Shown piece by piece: positions 7,549 through 11,021 of a stretch of DNA of 11,021 bases (positions within the stretch are counted from its first letter, which is position 1; the number at the start of each line of letters is the position of its first letter). Below the pieces are notes generated by a model. That model was given only the letters and a program-made list of their open reading frames with translations, was not told where the DNA came from and made no database searches. Where the stretch lies: positions 1 through 11,021 of the forward strand of contig DAIDAH010000078.1 of the NCBI GenBank assembly GCA_027310735.1. Reading direction: 5' to 3'. Both the position numbers and the translations under genes were made by a program. The stretch is from Methylotenera sp. (GTDB lineage Bacteria; Pseudomonadota; Gammaproteobacteria; Burkholderiales; Methylophilaceae).

Positions 7549-7631
7549 TAAGTAGCGATTTTTCAAGCAGTTAGGGTTAGTAGTGAGTTGGAAGTACCGG
7601 CAGAAGTAAATTGGCAGATGTATCAATAAAA

Positions 7632-7637
7632 GAGGAG
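7632..7637 (+). promoter_or_regulatory. Strong ribosome binding site of ftsZ
   Basis: GAGGAG lies eight bases before the ATG at 7646, in an A-rich context. It is the strongest well-spaced Shine-Dalgarno in front of a stand-alone start here. This fits the high synthesis rate FtsZ needs relative to FtsA. No convincing sigma70 promoter is visible in the 97-base ftsA-ftsZ gap. Confidence 0.8.
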
Positions 7638-7645
7638 ATATTAAA

Positions 7646-8818
7646 ATGTTTGAAATTATGGAAAAGAATTCGCAAGAAGCCGTGATTAAGGTAATTGGTG
7701 TTGGTGGCTGCGGTGGTAACGCGGTTGCACACATGATCGAAAAGAACGTAGGTGGGGTTGATTTCATTTGCGCGAATACTGATATGCAGGCTTTGAAAAA
7801 GAGTCAGGCAAAAACAGTATTGCAAATGGGCGAGGCCATGACTAGAGGTTTAGGCGCAGGCGCTAAACCGGAAATCGGCCGTGATGCAGCGCTGGAAGAT
7901 CGTGACACGATCGCTGAGTTAATTGATGGTGCAGACATGCTGTTCATCACAGCAGGTATGGGCGGCGGTACAGGTACGGGTGCTGCGCCAGTCATTGCAC
8001 AAATTGCAAAAGAAATGGGAATTTTAACGGTAGCGGTTGTGACTAAGCCTTTCCTGTTTGAAGGAAAACGCACTAAAGTGGCTTCTGAAGGTCTAGATGA
8101 GTTATCAAAGTATGTAGACTCATTGATTGTGATTCCAAATGAAAAGCTGATGGAAGTTTTAGGTGAAGAAGTTACCATGATCGATGCTTACAGAGCTGCG
8201 AATGATGTATTGCATAATGCCGTTTCTGGTATTGCAGAAATCATTAATTGCGCTGGTACCGTGAACGTTGACTTTGCTGATGTACGCACAGTGATGTCTG
8301 AAATGGGTATGGCAATGATGGGTTCTGCCGTGGCAGCTGGCCCAGATCGCGCTCGTATCGCAGCTGAGCAAGCAGTAGCAAGTCCATTGCTGGAAGATGT
8401 CAACTTGGCGAATGCACGTGGCGTTCTAGTGAACATCACGACATCAAGTTCATTCAAAATGAAAGAATACTATGATGTGATGAATACGATTAAAGCGTTC
8501 ACAGCGGAAGATGCAACTGTGATTGTTGGTAATGTATTTGATGAAAATATGGGTGATGAGTTGCGCGTAACGATGGTGGCTACAGGTTTAACTGGCTCAC
8601 AACGCCGCCAACAAAAACCTGAGCTTCGTGTGATGACACAAGAAGTGGTGCGCAATGGCACAACTGGTCAGCCAATGTTTGTGGGTGGTAATGTGATTGA
8701 AGATGATACGCCTCAGGTATTCGGTTCAAATAGCCGTCGTGCTCAAGTGGAAGCAATGAAAATGTCTGGTGTTGAAGAATATGACATCCCTGCATTTTTG
8801 CGTAAACAAGCAGACTAA
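7646..8818 (+). CDS. ftsZ: FtsZ, tubulin-like division GTPase
   Basis: FtsZ polymerises in a GTP-dependent manner into the cytoplasmic Z ring that scaffolds the divisome. The protein has 390 residues. The N-terminal GTPase domain starts IKVIGVGGCGGNAV (14-27) and contains the tubulin signature GGGTGTG (106-112). The T7 synergy loop NVDFAD (207-212) supplies the catalytic aspartates to the next subunit. The C-terminal domain ends near residue 318, and an unstructured linker of about 60 residues follows. The conserved C-terminal peptide EYDIPAFLRKQAD (378-390) binds FtsA and ZipA. All key motifs are intact. The ATG at 7646 is set by GAGGAG eight bases upstream; a second ATG four codons on (7658) is less well placed. 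Confidence 0.99.
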   Translation: MFEIMEKNSQEAVIKVIGVGGCGGNAVAHMIEKNVGGVDFICANTDMQALKKSQAKTVLQMGEAMTRGLGAGAKPEIGRDAALEDRDTIAELIDGADMLFITAGMGGGTGTGAAPVIAQIAKEMGILTVAVVTKPFLFEGKRTKVASEGLDELSKYVDSLIVIPNEKLMEVLGEEVTMIDAYRAANDVLHNAVSGIAEIINCAGTVNVDFADVRTVMSEMGMAMMGSAVAAGPDRARIAAEQAVASPLLEDVNLANARGVLVNITTSSSFKMKEYYDVMNTIKAFTAEDATVIVGNVFDENMGDELRVTMVATGLTGSQRRQQKPELRVMTQEVVRNGTTGQPMFVGGNVIEDDTPQVFGSNSRRAQVEAMKMSGVEEYDIPAFLRKQAD

Positions 8819-8847
8819 TGGCTTGAATGCGGTTGTTGATTGCAATG

Positions 8848-8863
8848 ACTAAGTTGGCTTAGT
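8848..8863. repeat. Inverted repeat downstream of ftsZ
   Basis: ACTAAG and CTTAGT are perfect inverted copies around a TTGG loop, 29 bases past the ftsZ stop. A six-pair stem with a four-base loop can form in RNA. The stem is AT-rich and no T-run follows, so it does not qualify as an intrinsic terminator. It may help protect the ftsZ mRNA 3' end or be chance. Confidence 0.45.
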
Positions 8864-8940
8864 GCTCAAGTAATGGATGACATACTCAATACATGACGCA
8901 TGTTAAGTAAGAGTGAGTCTGGTGTGTTACTATTTTCTTG

Positions 8941-9009
8941 ATGAGTAAGGTAAATTTAAGTAGATTGGCAACGTTGTTAGTGAGAAATATAAAGGGTTTT
9001 ATACATTAA
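8941..9009 (+). other. 22-codon open frame ending in the lpxC start (possible leader peptide)
   Basis: ATG at 8941 opens a 22-codon frame that starts MSKVNLSRLATLLVRN and ends in TAA at 9007-9009, sharing its last base with the lpxC ATG (TAATG). Such a one-base overlap permits termination-reinitiation coupling. The peptide is basic and moderately hydrophobic. No Shine-Dalgarno sequence precedes the ATG; the upstream bases are pyrimidine-rich. The candidate lpxC promoter lies inside this frame, so only transcripts coming from upstream would carry it. A chance open frame remains likely. Confidence 0.25.
8965..8993 (+). promoter_or_regulatory. Candidate sigma70 promoter for lpxC
   Basis: TTGGCA (8965-8970, five of six to TTGACA) and TATAAA (8988-8993, five of six to TATAAT) are separated by exactly 17 bases. 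Transcription would begin near 9000, only about eight to ten bases before the lpxC ATG. The resulting mRNA would have almost no leader and would lack the AAAGGG at 8991-8996. Independent transcription of lpxC is known in enterobacteria, so a promoter here is plausible. It is a pattern match only. Confidence 0.5.
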
Positions 9010-9938
9010 TGTTAAAGCAACGCACATTAAAAAAAGCGATTAGCGCCACTGGTGTTGGCTTGCATAACGGCGAAAAGGTTACTCTTACCCTGCGCCCAGC
9101 AGCCCCTAATACCGGCATAGTTTTCAAGCGGGTTGATCTGCCTCAACCCAATGAAATCTTGGCAATTCCTAGCGCAGTGAATGACACACGTCTATGCTCT
9201 GCGCTAGAGGCCGATGGTGTGCGTGTTGCGACCGTTGAGCACATTATGTCTGCTCTCGCAGGCTTAGGTGTAGACAACGTTTACGTTGATGTTGATGCTT
9301 CAGAAATTCCAATTATGGATGGTAGCTCAGGCCCTTTTGTATTCTTGTTGCAAGAAGCCGGTATTGTTGAACAATCCGCGGCTAAAAAGTTTATACGCGT
9401 TAAAAAAACGGTTGAAGTGATTGAAGGCGATAAGTGGGTGCGTTTTGAGCCTTATCACGGATTTAAAATCGACTTTACCATTGCGTTCAATCATCCGGTA
9501 TTTGAACATTCCGGCAATAATGTAAAAATTGATTTTGCTTCAGATTCTTATATTAAAGAAATCAGTCGTGCCCGTACCTTTGGATTTATGCATGAGGTCG
9601 AATATTTGCGTTCTAACGGATTGGCGCGTGGCGGTAGTTTAGAGAACGCTGTTGTTCTGGATGAGTACCGCGTTTTAAACGTTGATGGGCTGCGATATGA
9701 CGACGAGTTTGTGAAGCATAAAGCCTTAGATGCAATTGGTGATTTATATATGTTGGGGCACCCGATACTAGGTGCTTTTTATGCATACAAATCAGGCCAC
9801 GCACTCAATAATCAGTTGTTACGAGTGTTGCTGAAAGATGAAACTGCTTGGGAATATGTGACTTTTGATAAAGCAGAAGATGCCCCTGCTGCATTTTTGT
9901 CGCAATCCAAGCAGCTAGCATTAGAACCCATTTTCTAG
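9009..9938 (+). CDS. lpxC: LpxC, UDP-3-O-acyl-N-acetylglucosamine deacetylase
   Basis: LpxC is the cytoplasmic zinc hydrolase that catalyses the committed step of lipid A synthesis, removing the acetyl group from UDP-3-O-acyl-GlcNAc. The 309-residue protein is collinear with E. coli LpxC, starting MLKQRTLKKAISATGVGLH. Zinc ligands are His78 in TVEHIMSALAGLG, and His237 and Asp241 in FVKHKALDAIGD. Glu77 is the general base, and His264 in YKSGHALNN is the second catalytic residue. SRARTFGFM (186-194) is a further family motif. Its presence shows an outer-membrane, lipid A-bearing bacterium. The ribosome binding site is poor (AAAGGG at 8991-8996, 12 bases from the ATG), but the N-terminus is unambiguous by family. 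Position after ftsZ is the usual end of the dcw cluster. Confidence 0.98.
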   Translation: MLKQRTLKKAISATGVGLHNGEKVTLTLRPAAPNTGIVFKRVDLPQPNEILAIPSAVNDTRLCSALEADGVRVATVEHIMSALAGLGVDNVYVDVDASEIPIMDGSSGPFVFLLQEAGIVEQSAAKKFIRVKKTVEVIEGDKWVRFEPYHGFKIDFTIAFNHPVFEHSGNNVKIDFASDSYIKEISRARTFGFMHEVEYLRSNGLARGGSLENAVVLDEYRVLNVDGLRYDDEFVKHKALDAIGDLYMLGHPILGAFYAYKSGHALNNQLLRVLLKDETAWEYVTFDKAEDAPAAFLSQSKQLALEPIF

Positions 9939-9945
9939 CACAACC

Positions 9946-10005
9946 ATCTGTAATACAGATAAACTAATAGACTAGTTTAAGTTGACAGTCCTTCTATAAG
10001 GAAGG
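9946..10005. repeat. Cluster of three inverted repeats downstream of lpxC
   Basis: Three perfect inverted repeats follow each other. ATCTGTA/TACAGAT surrounds a single A (9946-9960). TAAACTA/TAGTTTA surrounds ATAGAC (9960-9979) and shares one base with the first. CCTTC/GAAGG surrounds TATAAG (9990-10005). None is followed by a T-run, so a canonical intrinsic terminator is not supported. A perfect TTGACA (9982-9987) lies between the second and third, but no -10 box better than TGTTAG (18-base spacing) is visible. The cluster may be an operator region, an mRNA 3'-end structure of lpxC, or both. Confidence 0.5.
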
Positions 10006-10024
10006 TGTTAGCGTTCAATTTATA

Positions 10025-10030
10025 GAGGTG
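10025..10030 (+). promoter_or_regulatory. Ribosome binding site of the small membrane protein
   Basis: GAGGTG precedes the ATG at 10034 by three bases, with the GAGG core five bases away. It overlaps the alternative GTG start at 10028, favouring the ATG. Its quality supports this short frame as a translated gene. Confidence 0.65.
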
Positions 10031-10033
10031 AGT

Positions 10034-10228
10034 ATGTTGATTTTTCGCCTTTTATTTGTATTGTTAGTGATTACGGCCATGGTGTTGTTTGGCTTGTACC
10101 TGCTAGCAGGTGACCAAAAATATCTGCGGTACTTCAAGCTGGTAATCAAATACTTACTGTTTCTGGTGATTGCCCTTGTTGTTTTGTTTGTGTCCAGACG
10201 CCTGTTTTTTTATCTAGAGTTCCATTAA
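10034..10228 (+). CDS. Small two-helix inner-membrane protein of unknown function
   Basis: The 64-residue product consists of two hydrophobic helices (about 6-25 and 37-54) joined by a short polar loop, AGDQKYLRYFK (25-35). It ends with paired arginines (55-56) and an aromatic tail, so it is predicted to be a hairpin in the inner membrane. I recall similar short proteins with a GD-(R/K)-YLR loop in betaproteobacteria, but I know of no assigned function and give no symbol. The ATG at 10034 is preferred because GAGGTG at 10025-10030 is well placed for it. The frame extends to a GTG at 10028 that lies inside this ribosome binding site. It stands alone between lpxC and slt, 19 bases before the likely slt start, suggesting co-transcription with the transglycosylase. 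The good ribosome binding site and clean membrane pattern argue that it is real. Confidence 0.82.
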   Translation: MLIFRLLFVLLVITAMVLFGLYLLAGDQKYLRYFKLVIKYLLFLVIALVVLFVSRRLFFYLEFH

Positions 10229-10247
10229 GATTCTTTCTATATTCAGT

Positions 10248-11021
10248 ATGCTTATACGTTCAATGAAGTGCCTTTCAAAAGCATACTCCTACATGTTGGC
10301 TAGCCTTTTTACTTGTGGCCTGACGGCGCTTGCGCTCATGCTTTTCCCTAGTCAGGCATTCGCGTTGTCTAATGATGTATTGTTTCAGAATGCACGTGAC
10401 GCATATGCTGCTAAAAATGAGATGGCGCTGACAGAGGATGTGAGTCAGCTTAAATCACAGGAATATATATTAGCGCCGTATGCAGATTACTGGCTCATGT
10501 TGCTTAGGTTGGATCAGGCAACAGACGAGGAGGTGCAGAATTTTTTAACCATCTACGCCGATATGCCATTTACTGACCGCTTACGTGGCGAGTGGCTGAA
10601 AAAACTAGCCAAACAAGAGAATTGGGTGCCATTTTTTGATGAGTATGGCAATTTTCATCGTGTAGACATCGCCTTGCAATGTTATGCCTTATTGGGACAT
10701 CTACAGTTAGGCGATGATGATGTAACGGGCAAAGTGAAAGCGTTATGGTTTACTAGTGCAGATTTGCCAAGTAACTGCGACCAGTTGTTTGATGCAATGC
10801 AAAAAACAGGGGCGCTCTCTACTGATGATATATGGGAGAGATTCAGGTTGGCGCTTCAAGATGGCAAGTTGGCAGTGGCGACAAGTATCGCTGGACGATT
10901 GCCAAGTGTTAGTGCCGAAAATACTAAAATGCTAGACCGTGTTTATAAAACGCCGCAATTATTATTTGATGATAAAGCCGTGCGGAAAAAGTCCAAAGAC
11001 AAAATTAATGTCTCATTTAAA
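10248..11021 (+). CDS. slt: Soluble lytic murein transglycosylase, N-terminal part (3' partial)
   Basis: The frame runs 258 codons to the right edge without a stop. The N-terminus has basic residues, a hydrophobic core (YMLASLFTCGLTALALMLF) and a likely signal peptidase site after SQAFA (about residue 39), giving a periplasmic protein. The mature part resembles the alpha-superhelical U-domain of Slt: LAPYADYWLMLLRLD, then LRGEWLKKLAKQENW, then ALWFTSADLPSNCDQLFDAM. The catalytic SLT domain would lie beyond the window. Slt cleaves the MurNAc-GlcNAc bond with 1,6-anhydro product formation, remodelling the wall built by the upstream enzymes. The ATG at 10248 has no clear ribosome binding site. 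ATG 10263 would also leave an intact signal peptide, while 10293 would remove its basic n-region. Identity as an Slt-type protein is fairly secure; the exact subfamily cannot be settled without the C-terminus. Confidence 0.85.
   Translation, partial: MLIRSMKCLSKAYSYMLASLFTCGLTALALMLFPSQAFALSNDVLFQNARDAYAAKNEMALTEDVSQLKSQEYILAPYADYWLMLLRLDQATDEEVQNFLTIYADMPFTDRLRGEWLKKLAKQENWVPFFDEYGNFHRVDIALQCYALLGHLQLGDDDVTGKVKALWFTSADLPSNCDQLFDAMQKTGALSTDDIWERFRLALQDGKLAVATSIAGRLPSVSAENTKMLDRVYKTPQLLFDDKAVRKKSKDKINVSFK

Noticed and set aside
7579..7590. GTTAGGGTTAG telomere-like repeat in the ftsA-ftsZ gap
   Set aside because: It is two partial copies only, in a bacterial intergenic region; no repeat array is present.
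6213..7645. The gaps before ftsA and before ftsZ are both exactly 97 bases, suggesting a duplicated spacer
   Set aside because: The two sequences show no visible similarity; the equal length is coincidence.
8891..8903. ACATG-ACG-CATGT inverted repeat as an ftsZ terminator
   Set aside because: The stem is only five pairs with a three-base loop, and no T-run follows.
9946..9960. LexA-like site (CTGT...ACAG) in the first dyad after lpxC
   Set aside because: The half-sites CTGT and ACAG are only three bases apart; the E. coli-type LexA box needs eight. The spacing does not fit.
10299..10316. Possible lipobox in the transglycosylase signal sequence (LFTC)
   Set aside because: Phe and Thr before the Cys do not match the usual lipobox pattern, and a good signal peptidase I site (AFA) follows. 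A soluble periplasmic enzyme is more likely.

Overview
The window is a stretch of the conserved dcw (division and cell wall) cluster, with every gene on the + strand. In order it holds the murD 3' end, ftsW, murG, murC, murB, ddlB, ftsQ, ftsA, ftsZ, lpxC, a small two-helix membrane protein, and the 5' part of a soluble lytic transglycosylase gene (slt) that runs off the right edge. The order murG-murC-murB-ddlB-ftsQ-ftsA-ftsZ-lpxC, with murB inside the cluster, is typical of betaproteobacteria. The base composition looks balanced to slightly AT-rich by eye, and the FtsZ, MurB and FtsQ sequences have a betaproteobacterial look. A member of the Methylophilaceae or a nearby Nitrosomonadales lineage is my best guess. 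That guess rests on recognition, not on a search.

Positions 2-5527 are a tightly packed block. murD/ftsW, ftsW/murG, murG/murC and murC/murB each share a 4-base NTGA stop/start overlap, with start codons ATG, ATG, GTG and TTG in that order. murB/ddlB overlap by 8 bases and ddlB/ftsQ by 11. These genes make UDP-MurNAc (MurB), start and finish its peptide (MurC, MurD), supply D-Ala-D-Ala (Ddl), make lipid II (MurG) and polymerise it at the septum (FtsW). FtsQ, FtsA and FtsZ form the divisome scaffold and the membrane-anchored Z ring.

From 6213 the packing loosens: there are 97-base gaps before ftsA and before ftsZ, and a 190-base gap before lpxC. The lpxC gap holds a good sigma70-type promoter, an inverted repeat and a 22-codon open frame whose stop overlaps the lpxC start. 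After lpxC come three consecutive inverted repeats and a perfect TTGACA hexamer. They are followed by the small membrane protein and slt, a periplasmic enzyme that cuts peptidoglycan. No stretch over 300 bases lacks a gene, and I saw no canonical GC-stem plus T-run terminator.

This is an ordinary, well-known locus and I found no undescribed system. The points most worth a second look are: (i) an in-frame TAA in ftsQ followed by 21 open codons that look like a former C-terminal tail; (ii) the leader frame and promoter arrangement upstream of lpxC; (iii) the dyad cluster after lpxC; and (iv) the uncharacterised two-helix protein between lpxC and slt.
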